The notes below the pieces were generated by a model that was given only the letters and a program-made list of their open reading frames with translations, searched no databases and was not told the DNA's origin. Both the position numbers and the translations under genes were made by a program. From Acetobacteraceae bacterium (lineage in GTDB: Bacteria > Pseudomonadota > Alphaproteobacteria > Acetobacterales > Acetobacteraceae), in the NCBI GenBank assembly GCA_030041375.1, contig JASHOA010000055.1:1-33554 (forward strand): 33,554 nucleotides of DNA, in the 5' to 3' direction. Of the stretch, positions 16,398 to 23,262 are shown in pieces. Positions within the stretch are counted from its first letter, which is position 1; each line of letters starts with the position of its first letter.

Positions 16398-16895
16398 AAA
16401 TTACACCCGACACGAGCGTTCTGGTGCGGGCGATTACGGGCGACCACGAAGTGCAGAGCAAGCTTGCACGGAACGAACTCGCGAACGCGGATCTCGTTGC
16501 GCTGGCGCTGCCGGCGCTTTGTGAGCTCGTTTGGGTTCTGGCTAGCCCGCGATCGCCCGAGGCGGAATCGTCGGAGGGCGTGAATCGCGGGCTCAAACAA
16601 TGTCCTGGACCCTTGTCGGACGGCCCAGTCAGACCGACAAGGGTCTAAGGGCTACGAAACTCCGATAGCGGACGTCGCGCAAACGATCAGGCGGCTCGTG
16701 AACAGTCGGGATGTGGCCGTGAACCGGCCGGCCGTGGAAGCCGGACTGGCGGTGCTGGATGAAGGCGGCGACTTTGCTGACGGCGTGATTGCCTACGAAG
16801 GCGCCTGGCTCGGCGCGAGCACGTTTGTCTCTTTCGACAGGAAGGCCGTTTCCTTGATCCAGGCGAAGGGCGCATCAGCCCGATCGCTCCGGTAG
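16394..16895 (+). pseudogene. vapC: PIN-domain toxin VapC split by the 100-bp element
   Basis: The 5' part (GTG 16394 to 16544) encodes [17 protein letters not shown]... to [10 protein letters not shown]. The 3' part (16648-16895) encodes [20 protein letters not shown] to GASARSLR. Between them lies the 100-bp element plus one extra CTA (103 nt in total), which shifts the frame. Joining 16394-16544 to 16648-16895 gives 399 nt, a continuous 132-residue protein with the PIN acidic residues in place (PDTSV, ELVWV, GGDFADGVIA, SFDRKAV). VapC toxins are RNases, so the insertion probably inactivates it, consistent with the lost antitoxin half. The reconstructed length is normal for the family. Confidence 0.88.
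16545..16644 (+). mobile_element. 100-bp structured mobile element, copy 2 (complete, inside vapC)
   Basis: Exactly 100 bp with the direct repeat CTA on both sides (16542-16544 and 16645-16647). Positions 1-50 match copy 1 except A24 to T. The linker (51-64) and the inner part of the right hairpin differ strongly. Even so, the right stem is kept: positions 65-75 pair with 90-100, and the 69/96 pair is T-A here but G-C in copy 1. It lies in the same orientation as vapC. Conserved left half with a structurally but not sequence-conserved right half suggests selection on the fold. Confidence 0.88.
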
Positions 16896-17111
16896 GGGTG
16901 GGGTAGACGTGAGAACCGCGGTGTCAGGACGCCGGCCGCAGAGGTAGTGCCTCAGTTTGAATTTCAACGTCCGGCTCATAGCTGACTTTGGCGGCGTGAA
17001 TGACGACGTCCGATCTTGGCCGAAAACAGAATGTCGGCTCAAAGGCTGTCCGCGCAAGAAACGGACATTCCCCTGAACCCATTCCAAGCCAGCAGACGAA
17101 TAATCCGCCAA
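16896..17111. other. Intergenic stretch without a supported gene
   Basis: Between the vapC remnant and the 388-residue gene. A minus-strand frame (GNVRFLRGQPLSRHSVFGQD and beyond) superficially resembles the spurious translations of dispersed intergenic repeats in alphaproteobacteria. I see no start signal, domain or hairpin that supports a gene. Base composition falls toward the AT-richer module that follows. Confidence 0.4.
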
Positions 17112-18278
17112 TTAAAGGAAGTCCGGACTGCCTTCAACTTCCATCCAGTCGCGAAAATCGCGTTTTCGGTATCGACCTTTTACGCCTATCCGAACTCCGT
17201 ACTTAAGTCGGTCCTGCTCTAGCAACTCGTCGAACTGACGCTTGTCGAGTTGACATGTCACCTCTCTGTTGAAGTCAGTATCAATCCTGAACGTATTTGA
17301 TTTCCCAATAATACCAGTCACTACGCCCGTTATGTAGATTTTGCTGTGTCCGTCGCCCTCAACAACTCCCCTAATCCGATCTCCGGCGGCTGCGTCAATC
17401 TCGACAAATGTCTGCGCACCATTAGCATTCGAAGAGAACTGCAGCTTAGAGATGTCGGAGCCGCTAGCGGGAAGAATGTTAGAGATTTTTTGAAGAAAGG
17501 CGAAATTTTCAGCCGCAAACCGCTCCGGTAGTCGGCCTGTCGTGGCGAAGTTCACCGCGCGCTCCACTTGTTCGGCGAACGCACGACTCCGGTCACGCAC
17601 CTCCTGAGCAACTGCATCCGGGTCTAGATTGCGAGTTCGCGCTCGCGCGCGAAGCTGCTTCGCGTCTATGGTCGGTCGGTCGATCGCAATGAGGAGGCTG
17701 GCAAACTCCGGCTGGCGAACCGCAAAATCCATGAACCTTCGGTCGTATCCCGCGCTTAGCGATGGGGGGGTGAGAGCACCACGGACAAGGTCGTGAACGT
17801 TATCCACCAAATTCTTGAACGTGGAAAATGGCATCCGTTTTTCGGAAAGCTTATCTCCAAGGAATTTGAAGGCGAAAAATGCGTCGGTCTGAGCGGGGGA
17901 GTCTGGCGCCGTGCGGAACTTGCTGAACAACGGCACGCCCGATTTCGGTAGCAGCGTGCGCACTTCGGCCTCACGCTTTTCTTCGTAGCGCTTGACCCGC
18001 AAATCGAAGTCAAGCTGCAGCAGCCAAATCGTTGGCTGGCTCAAGGCCCCACGGACAGAAAGACGACCGTCCTTTAAGGCCTGCAACTCGTCTTGCGTGA
18101 TAGGCGCGGCTATGTAGTAGTCTCCAGTGTCTAACTCGTCGGACTTGAAAAATAAATAAGTGGAAAATCCGATTCGGCAAGTAAATATTGCGGGACCATC
18201 TAGGTAATACAGAACTTCGTCGGGAGATAGGTTTCCTAAATCCCAATCCTGCTTACCTGTTTTCCAGTTTTGCCACAT
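17112..18278 (-). CDS. Unknown protein of an accessory module (N-terminus resembles DUF6575)
   Basis: 388 residues, ATG at 18278. The N-terminal ~90 residues (LSPDEVLYYLDGPAIFTCRI, YLFFKSDEL, DYYIAAPITQDELQALKDGR) recall the DUF6575 pattern of a short 'evlYyDgPriF' strand followed by 'vPis..rl..l..G'. This is a memory-based match and uncertain. The middle is helical and charged (KRYEEKREAEVRTLLP; RARARTRNLDPDAVAQEVRD). The C-terminus (THVEIDAAAGDRIRGVVEGD-like beta strands to KGRYRKRDFRDWMEVEGSPD) looks like a small beta domain. No catalytic motif or membrane segment. The gene and its upstream partner are visibly AT-richer than the rest of the window, suggesting recent transfer. Cotranscribed with the gene at 18283-18690 (4 nt gap). 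Function unknown. Confidence 0.7.
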   Translation of the reverse strand: MWQNWKTGKQDWDLGNLSPDEVLYYLDGPAIFTCRIGFSTYLFFKSDELDTGDYYIAAPITQDELQALKDGRLSVRGALSQPTIWLLQLDFDLRVKRYEEKREAEVRTLLPKSGVPLFSKFRTAPDSPAQTDAFFAFKFLGDKLSEKRMPFSTFKNLVDNVHDLVRGALTPPSLSAGYDRRFMDFAVRQPEFASLLIAIDRPTIDAKQLRARARTRNLDPDAVAQEVRDRSRAFAEQVERAVNFATTGRLPERFAAENFAFLQKISNILPASGSDISKLQFSSNANGAQTFVEIDAAAGDRIRGVVEGDGHSKIYITGVVTGIIGKSNTFRIDTDFNREVTCQLDKRQFDELLEQDRLKYGVRIGVKGRYRKRDFRDWMEVEGSPDFL

Positions 18279-18282
18279 ATAT

Positions 18283-18690
18283 CTATGCCCGGCCGGCTAT
18301 CGGCGGGAATGCTAGCGCGAACTTTACCATTAGATTCACGCCATCATACGACCAAAATGTATGATGCGCCGACTGATTCCGTGCCGGTGTTGGGGCAAGC
18401 CGACCATCGTTTGGCGTCACTTCTCCACGAAAGATGTGCCATCGTGCGGCATATCTGAACAATTCTTGCGCGTGGTGCGCATCTTCCTCTGAAGTCCACA
18501 TTGAAAGACCGTAAGCCATACAGCCTGCCCTGCGTGCCCTTTCTTTCTTCCTGGGGACCTGCGATCGAGCATGAGGTGTGAAGTCCTCTTCCGTTGAGGG
18601 GTTGGTCTCACAACCGTGGAAGAGAATAGCAGTCACCTCGCTTGCGCCTTGTGGACATCCTTCAGGAAACCAAGCTGGAAACTCACCCAT
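18283..18690 (-). CDS. Unknown 135-residue protein of the same accessory module
   Basis: Starts MGEFPAWFPEGCPQGASEVT and ends LMVKFALAFPPIAGRA. Conspicuous residues: WFPEGCP near the N-terminus, LFHGCETNPSTEEDFTPHAR, CMAYGLSMWTSEEDAHHAQE, and near the end SAHHTFWSYDGVNLMVKF. The 'FP-x-GCP ... GLS-x-(F/W)-T/S ... HHT-x-W' pattern resembles a recurring small-protein family found next to unrelated accessory genes, but I cannot name it. No signal peptide or membrane span. It overlaps the upstream frame by 8 nt and precedes the 388-residue gene by 4 nt, so the genes look coupled. Confidence 0.65.
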   Translation of the reverse strand: MGEFPAWFPEGCPQGASEVTAILFHGCETNPSTEEDFTPHARSQVPRKKERARRAGCMAYGLSMWTSEEDAHHAQELFRYAARWHIFRGEVTPNDGRLAPTPARNQSAHHTFWSYDGVNLMVKFALAFPPIAGRA

Positions 18691-19051
18691 GCTGCTTCAC
18701 GATCCTTTCCTCCCACGAAGCTGCTATAGCACCGAAATTGCGAATTGTAATCCTTTCGCCGACCGTGGAATCAAGCCACCGATCTATATCGCAGATGATA
18801 TGATAAGTTGGCTTGACTCGTCGAAAAGCTCTCCATTTCAGGGAATCTTTCCCTGTACTGGCGAAGGCAGAAGGGCACTGGCTGTGTCGATAGTGATGTC
18901 CGCTCTCGGGCGATGGGCTGAGCGGCTGGAACGACTGCCATGGGCGCAGAGAGACTTCAATTTGGCGAGCCTTTTGCGTCGGCCTTTCATCTGATCCGGA
19001 ACCTCGGGCCGACACGCTGCCTGCGTGGCTGTCTTCTATTGCGGTGCGCAT
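18683..19051 (-). CDS. Upstream member of the accessory module, probably 5'-truncated
   Basis: The frame is open from ATG 19051 to the stop at 18683 (122 codons). Only the C-terminal part looks like protein: LKWRAFRRVKPTYHIICDID then RWLDSTVGERITIRNFGAIA and ASWEERIVKQHG, in the AT-richer composition of the module. The N-terminal half is Ser/Arg/Pro-rich and looks like random translation. Its 3' end overlaps the next start by 8 nt, a coupling that suggests a real gene whose true 5' end was lost when sequence to the right of about 18870 was replaced. The role is unknown; a first small gene in such a three-gene set could be a regulator or antitoxin, but nothing shows this. Confidence 0.35.
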   Translation of the reverse strand: MRTAIEDSHAGSVSARGSGSDERPTQKARQIEVSLRPWQSFQPLSPSPESGHHYRHSQCPSAFASTGKDSLKWRAFRRVKPTYHIICDIDRWLDSTVGERITIRNFGAIAASWEERIVKQHG

Positions 19052-19053
19052 AA

Positions 19054-19059
19054 TTGACA
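19054..19059 (+). promoter_or_regulatory. Conserved TTGACA upstream of the membrane-protein gene, copy 1
   Basis: TTGACA lies 55 nt before the ATG at 19109. The same hexamer lies 56 nt before the ATG of the second copy (23207-23212), and homology between the two copies begins here. It fits a -35 box, but no good -10 is visible at the right distance. Confidence 0.35.
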
Positions 19060-19108
19060 GCGAGATTGCGAGTTGGGAAGCCGGCCGTGAAGCGGGGATG
19101 GAGTGCGC

Positions 19109-19417
19109 ATGGCCGACAGACCGAGCGGCGGAGCGGCAGACTTTCTGGCGATGGCGTTCGCGATCGTGGGCTTGGCCGGAATCTTTGCCACCTACGCCGC
19201 ACCCGTGCCGCTGGTACGCGCGATCCGCGAGGAGGTGGTTCTGGACCAGGTGCTGGCAGCTTCCGGCAAGCCGGATAGAGCGGCAGAGCTCGCCCGCCTC
19301 CGTCCTGCGCTCGGCACGCCTGCCGCTTCCGTGCTGGAGGGACCCGGCACTATCGAGGCACGGCCGACTGAGAGAGCGCGGGCGGTGAAGGGATTCCTTC
19401 TGGTCAGGTCTGGCTGA
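19109..19417 (+). pseudogene. C-terminally truncated copy of the small membrane protein at 23263-23667
   Basis: 102 codons starting MADRPSGGAADFLAMAFAIV. For about 85 residues it is nearly identical to the complete copy: one membrane helix FLAMAFAIVGLAGIFATYA, then REEVVLDQVLAASGKPDRAA and LRPALGTPAASVLEGPGT. After GPGTIEAR the sequence diverges and ends KGFLLVRSG, so the coiled region and second membrane helix of the full copy are missing. Probably a broken or altered duplicate. Homology spans about 19054-19366. The 277 bp from here to the SDR gene (19418-19695) hold no gene I can support. Confidence 0.7.
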
Positions 19418-19695
19418 GGAACACCGGCCGGAATAGCGACCGCTTCAGGGGGCACATCAGCCGTGGGTGGAGCGAATCTCCTATGTCCGCCTTTCACGCG
19501 ACGTGGACCTGCAAGCTGAGACGCTGCCCGCGCGACTGCGTTTGCTTTCCGGTGCAGGTGGCTGACAGCAGGCCGGCGCGAGGATCGCTGTACGGGCCTG
19601 TCGGATGAGTTGGCCGCAGGCGGAACGGCTGCGCTCGGGAAGCCCGGGCGTCGAAACGGGAAAAGGGGCGGGATCGGTTCCGACCGTAATGTCCG

Positions 19696-20466
19696 TCAAA
19701 TTGATTTCACCTCTCCGCCATCCATGCGGAGCGTCGAGCCGGTCATCCAGCGGGCGCCCGGCGACACCAGGAAGGCCATCAGTTCCGCGATCTCTTCCGG
19801 CTCGCCGTAGCGGGCGATGCCGGCTTCCCTTGGAAAATTGGTCGTCGCCTCTTCGACCGTCATGTTGTGGAGCGGCGCCCAATGCTGGAGATAGGAACGG
19901 CGGCGACCGGTCATCACCGGGCCGGGCAGAACGCTGTTGACCTGCACGCCATCACTGATGCCGCGGTCGGAGAACGCCTTCGCCAGCGCGACGATCGCAG
20001 CATTGATCGTGCCCACGGCCGCATAGGGCGCCTTCGGAAAGAGCGCCGAATTGCCCGACATCAGCACCACCGAACCCTTCGCCGCCTTCAACGCTGGCCA
20101 TGCAGCGATCGTGAGCCGCCGCGCGCCGTGCAGCTTCAGCGCCAGTCCGCTTTCCCATTGCGCATCCGTCATCTCGAACAGGTCGATCTGCGGCACCGCG
20201 CCCGCGATGTTCAGGAGCGCGTCGATCCGGCCGAACGCGGCCAAAGCCTGATCGACCACCGCCTGCGCGGCCGACGGCTGGGCAAGGTCGGCATCGATGA
20301 CCAGGGCCGCCGCGCCGGCGGTCCTGACTGCTCCCGCCGTCTGCTCCAGATGGGCGCGGTCGCGCGCCACCAGGACCAGTGCGGAGAAGTCGCGCGCGAG
20401 GCGGATGGCGGTGGCTTGGCCGATGCCCTGGCTGGCCCCGGTGACGATGGCGACTGACTTCGACAT
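19696..20466 (-). CDS. Short-chain dehydrogenase/reductase with altered active site
   Basis: 256 residues, classical SDR length. The NAD(P) motif TGASQGIG is at residues 9-16 and NIAGAVPQ corresponds to NNAG. Ser is in VVLMSGNSALFP. The catalytic Tyr is in APYAAVGTINAAI, but the expected YxxxK Lys is replaced by Gly (YAAVG), read directly from the DNA. C-terminal VNSVLPGPVMTGRR and WMTGSTLRMDGGEV are SDR-typical. Without the Lys, normal oxidoreductase activity is doubtful. AAGGAG is 6-7 nt before the ATG at 20466. Third gene of the minus-strand operon 22186-19696, 73 nt after the dehalogenase-like gene. Confidence 0.88.
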   Translation of the reverse strand: MSKSVAIVTGASQGIGQATAIRLARDFSALVLVARDRAHLEQTAGAVRTAGAAALVIDADLAQPSAAQAVVDQALAAFGRIDALLNIAGAVPQIDLFEMTDAQWESGLALKLHGARRLTIAAWPALKAAKGSVVLMSGNSALFPKAPYAAVGTINAAIVALAKAFSDRGISDGVQVNSVLPGPVMTGRRRSYLQHWAPLHNMTVEEATTNFPREAGIARYGEPEEIAELMAFLVSPGARWMTGSTLRMDGGEVKSI

Positions 20467-20539
20467 CTCCGTTCTCCTTCACTCCATGGGTTTGATCGGT
20501 GCCCCCGCCGGCACCGCGGGACGGTCGCCGGTTGCGGAA

Positions 20540-21385
20540 TCAGCGGCAAAGGAAGCCGCGGATCGCGGTCGCGATCTCGGCGGCGTGGGTCTCCAGCGCG
20601 AAATGCCCGGTGTCAAAGAAGCGCACCTCGGCCGCAGGGATGTCGCGTTTGAACGCCTCGGCGCCTGCCGGCACGAAAAACGGGTCGTTCCGGCCCCACA
20701 CCGCGAGCAATGGCGGCTTGCGGGTCCGGAAATAGTTCTGGAAGGCCGGATACAGCGCGACGTTGCTCTTGTAGTCGCCGAACAGGTCGAGTTGCAGTTC
20801 GTCGGCGCCCGGCCGGGCCAGGTGGAAGTTGTCGAGCGAATATCCGTCCGGCGAGACCATCGTCGGGTCGGGCACGCCGTGCGTATATTGCCAGATCGTG
20901 GTCCCGGGCGAAAGAAATTCACGCAGCGCCTCGCGATGGGCTGCGGACGGATCCTGCCAATAGGCGCGGATCGGGTTCCAGCCGTCGCTCAGCCCCTCCT
21001 CGTAGGCGTTGCCGTTCTGCGAAATGATCGCGGCGATCCGGTCCGGATGCTTCACCGCAAGCCGGAAGCCGGTGGGTGCGCCGTAGTCGAAGACATAGAC
21101 GGCGTAGCGATCGAAGCCGACGATCTCGGTGAAGCGGTCGATCACCTCCGCGATCCAATCGAAGCTGAGGCCGCGGCCCGGCATGTCGGAGTGGCCGAAG
21201 CCCGGCAGGTCCGGGGCGACGATGTGGAAGCGATCGGCGAGCAGCGGAATAAGGTCGCGGAACATGTGGCCGGCACTCGGGAAACCGTGCAGCAGGAGCA
21301 GCTTCGGCGCCCCCGGCGGACCGGCCTCGCGATAGAAGATCTGGAAGCCGTCCACGTCGGCGGTCCGGTATCTGATGGCAGTCAT
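20540..21385 (-). CDS. Alpha/beta hydrolase of the haloalkane dehalogenase/epoxide hydrolase type
   Basis: 281 residues from ATG 21385, which has AAAGGAG about 8 nt upstream; an in-frame ATG at 21454 is less likely. LLLLHGFPSAGHMFRDLIPL provides the oxyanion loop. The nucleophile elbow VFDYGAPTGF carries Asp rather than Ser, as in dehalogenases and epoxide hydrolases. LLAVWGRNDPFFVPAG may hold the acid and FDTGHFALETHA the catalytic His. Such enzymes cleave C-halogen bonds or epoxide rings; the substrate is not determined. All catalytic residues appear present, unlike its two operon neighbours. Cytoplasmic, no signal peptide. Confidence 0.88.
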   Translation of the reverse strand: MTAIRYRTADVDGFQIFYREAGPPGAPKLLLLHGFPSAGHMFRDLIPLLADRFHIVAPDLPGFGHSDMPGRGLSFDWIAEVIDRFTEIVGFDRYAVYVFDYGAPTGFRLAVKHPDRIAAIISQNGNAYEEGLSDGWNPIRAYWQDPSAAHREALREFLSPGTTIWQYTHGVPDPTMVSPDGYSLDNFHLARPGADELQLDLFGDYKSNVALYPAFQNYFRTRKPPLLAVWGRNDPFFVPAGAEAFKRDIPAAEVRFFDTGHFALETHAAEIATAIRGFLCR

Positions 21386-21478
21386 GACGCATCTCCTTTC
21401 ATCATGTCGTAACCTGGCATGGAACTTTATGAAGGTTAGCAAAGAACTCGGCAAACCGCCCCGGATCGGTCCGTGGGG

Positions 21479-22186
21479 TTATGCGGCGCTCTCGGCGCGG
21501 ACCGCGATGATCGCCTCCCGGAGCACCTCCAGGACGACGGCCGGTGCGGTCACCATCGGCGCGTGATCGGCGGCATGCGATCGCATCCGGGCCTGCATGC
21601 GCGCGGCCATGAAGCGCTGATTGTCCCGGACGATCATGCGGTCCTGCTCGGCCACCAGGAACCAGGCCGGGCGGTCCTTCCAAAGCGGCCGCGGCACGGC
21701 TGCGGTGATGCAGGCGGCTGAGATGGGCCGCTGGACCGCCGCCAGCACCGCGAGCTCTTCGGCCGTGGCGTTCTGTGCAAAGGCGGCCGGGTAGGCCGTG
21801 TCGGGCAGATAAATCGGCCCATGATGGTCGGGCGCGAGCTTCGGTGCCTCAGGATGCGGCTCGAAGCGGTAGAACACGTCCGCGACCGTCTCGCCCTCGT
21901 CCGGCGCCAGCGCTGCGACATAGACGAGCGCCTTCACCTTGTCGCTCTGCGTGGCCGCGATCACGGCGCCAGCATAGGCGTGGCCCGCGAGGACGACCGG
22001 CCCCGGCACCCGCTCCAGGGCGCGATCGAGCGCCGCCACGTCGTCCTCGAAAGACGTCAGCGGCAGTGGCGGCGCCACGACCCTGATGCCGTCGGCCGCC
22101 AGCTTCCCGATGACCTTTGCCCAACTCGATCCGTCGGCCCAGGCGCCATGGACGAGCGCCACGCTCACATCGCTCGGGGACATCAT
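21479..22186 (-). CDS. Alpha/beta hydrolase lacking the nucleophile Ser
   Basis: 235 residues from ATG 22186 (second ATG at 22183), with GGAG 4-5 nt upstream. It belongs to the same HGA-(W/F)-ADGS group as the secreted enzyme at 9606-10358: VALVHGAWADGSSW, SFEDDVAALDRALERVPGPV, VYVAALAPDEGETV. The nucleophile elbow reads GHAYAG instead of GHSYGG, so the catalytic Ser is Ala (checked on the DNA). The acid (AEQDRMI) and His (ADHAPMV) regions remain. No signal peptide. It may be inactive as an esterase or have become a binding or lyase-type protein. First gene of the operon, divergent from the CGNR regulator. Confidence 0.88.
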   Translation of the reverse strand: MMSPSDVSVALVHGAWADGSSWAKVIGKLAADGIRVVAPPLPLTSFEDDVAALDRALERVPGPVVLAGHAYAGAVIAATQSDKVKALVYVAALAPDEGETVADVFYRFEPHPEAPKLAPDHHGPIYLPDTAYPAAFAQNATAEELAVLAAVQRPISAACITAAVPRPLWKDRPAWFLVAEQDRMIVRDNQRFMAARMQARMRSHAADHAPMVTAPAVVLEVLREAIIAVRAESAA

Positions 22187-22351
22187 CGCTCTCCTGCAAA
22201 AGAGACGGGAGGATTCATAACCTGTATACAGACGCAACGGCGGTTAGCAATATCCTTGATAACTTGTCAATGGGCTTTGGAGGGGTTATCCACAGGCGCC
22301 ATTGGCGAAGGCGTCGCGGCCCGCTCTCGCCGGGCCGGGTAAGGAGTTTTG
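22187..22351. promoter_or_regulatory. Divergent promoter region with palindromic operator
   Basis: The perfect palindrome CTGTATACAG lies at 22222-22231, between the putative promoter and start codon of the hydrolase operon. On the minus strand TTGACA (22270-22265) can serve as -35 with a weak CTAACC -10. On the plus strand TTGTCA (22264-22269), 16 nt before TTATCC (22286-22291), can drive the CGNR gene. The two -35 boxes overlap, so one bound regulator could control both directions. AAGGAG at 22341-22346 is the CGNR ribosome binding site. Confidence 0.5.
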
Positions 22352-22975
22352 ATGGATCGCCGTCCGCCTGCGATCTTTGTCGGCGATGCGCTCGGGCTGG
22401 ATTTCCTGAATTCGATCGCGACGCCGGTCGATACCGCCATTGATTGGATCGAGGACGGCGAGGGCTATCTGAGCTGGCTCGGGCAAGCCCGCCTGGTGCC
22501 GGGCGACGTGCTCCGGAACATGCGAGCACGCGCCCTGCCCGGCGAGCTGGACAGGCTCGCGGATCAGGCACGGAGCCTGCGCGAATGGTTCAGAGGCTTC
22601 GTGCACCGGCACAAGGGCCGCCCCCTGACGGCCGAAGCGTTCACCGAGCTGGCGCCGCTCAATGGTCTGCTCGAGCGCGACGAGACGTTCAGCCGGATCA
22701 CCCTTCGGCCGACCGGCCAGGCGTCCTTCGAACTTCAGACCGTGCGCCGTTGGGGCAATCCCGACTCTCTTCTGCTGCCCGTCGGCGAGGCGTTGGCGCG
22801 TCTCGTCTCTGCGGAGGACTTTTCCAACGTGAAGGCCTGCGCAGGCCCGGCCTGCACGCTCCTCTTCGCCGACCACACAAGGGGCCATGCGCGACGCTGG
22901 TGCAGCATGGCGATCTGTGGCAACCGTGCGAAGCAGGCGACGCATCGCAGTCGGCTCAAGGCGCATCGGCTTTAG
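22352..22975 (+). CDS. CGNR zinc-finger transcriptional regulator
   Basis: 207 residues from ATG 22352, with AAGGAG 5 nt upstream. The N-terminal ~150 residues are the ABATE-like ligand-binding region typical of this family (FVGDALGLDFLNSIATPVDT at the start). The C-terminal zinc finger is CAGPACTLLF, then RRWCSMAICGNRAKQATHRS, giving four Cys ligands and the CGNR signature at about residues 167-200. Such proteins are DNA-binding regulators of neighbouring metabolic operons. It is divergent from the hydrolase-dehalogenase-SDR operon with overlapping promoters, so it is the likely regulator of that operon. Confidence 0.92.
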   Translation: MDRRPPAIFVGDALGLDFLNSIATPVDTAIDWIEDGEGYLSWLGQARLVPGDVLRNMRARALPGELDRLADQARSLREWFRGFVHRHKGRPLTAEAFTELAPLNGLLERDETFSRITLRPTGQASFELQTVRRWGNPDSLLLPVGEALARLVSAEDFSNVKACAGPACTLLFADHTRGHARRWCSMAICGNRAKQATHRSRLKAHRL

Positions 22976-22995
22976 ATGTGGACGCTCGGCTCCTA

Positions 22996-23064
22996 GCCCG
23001 CGGTCGCCCGAGGCGGAAACGTCGGAGGGCGTGAATCGCGGGCTCGAATAAAGCGCGAGACCCG
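22996..23064 (+). mobile_element. 100-bp structured mobile element, copy 3 (right end missing)
   Basis: Preceded by CTA (22993-22995), as in copy 2. Positions 1-69 match copy 1 except A8 to G, which keeps pairing as G-T with position 41. From position 70 the sequence is unrelated and the right hairpin is absent. It lies 20 nt after the CGNR stop. The 23065-23206 stretch that follows contains no supported gene. Confidence 0.8.
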
Positions 23065-23262
23065 GTTGGTTCGACGTTCAGGGATCCGGAAATGGAACGT
23101 CTGCTTCGCTATACCGGGCATGCAAGGTGACGGCCGGGATGGGCGCCAGGCGGACCTCGGTATGGAGAGCGCTTTGCGGGTCGCCTTTTCCTTCCGGCGT
23201 GACCGGTTGACAGCTTGGTGGCGAGTTGGGAAGCCCACGCTGTGGCGGGTAACGGAGTGCCC

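Noticed and set aside
16175-16600. Long N-terminal extension of the rpmJ frame
   Set aside because: L36 is complete in the last 41 codons; the extension covers the vapBC remnant and the element antisense.
19484-19610. Small plus-strand frame MSAFHATWTCKLRRCP... in the island 2 left gap
   Set aside because: No ribosome binding site, no domain and unusual composition; not supported as a gene.
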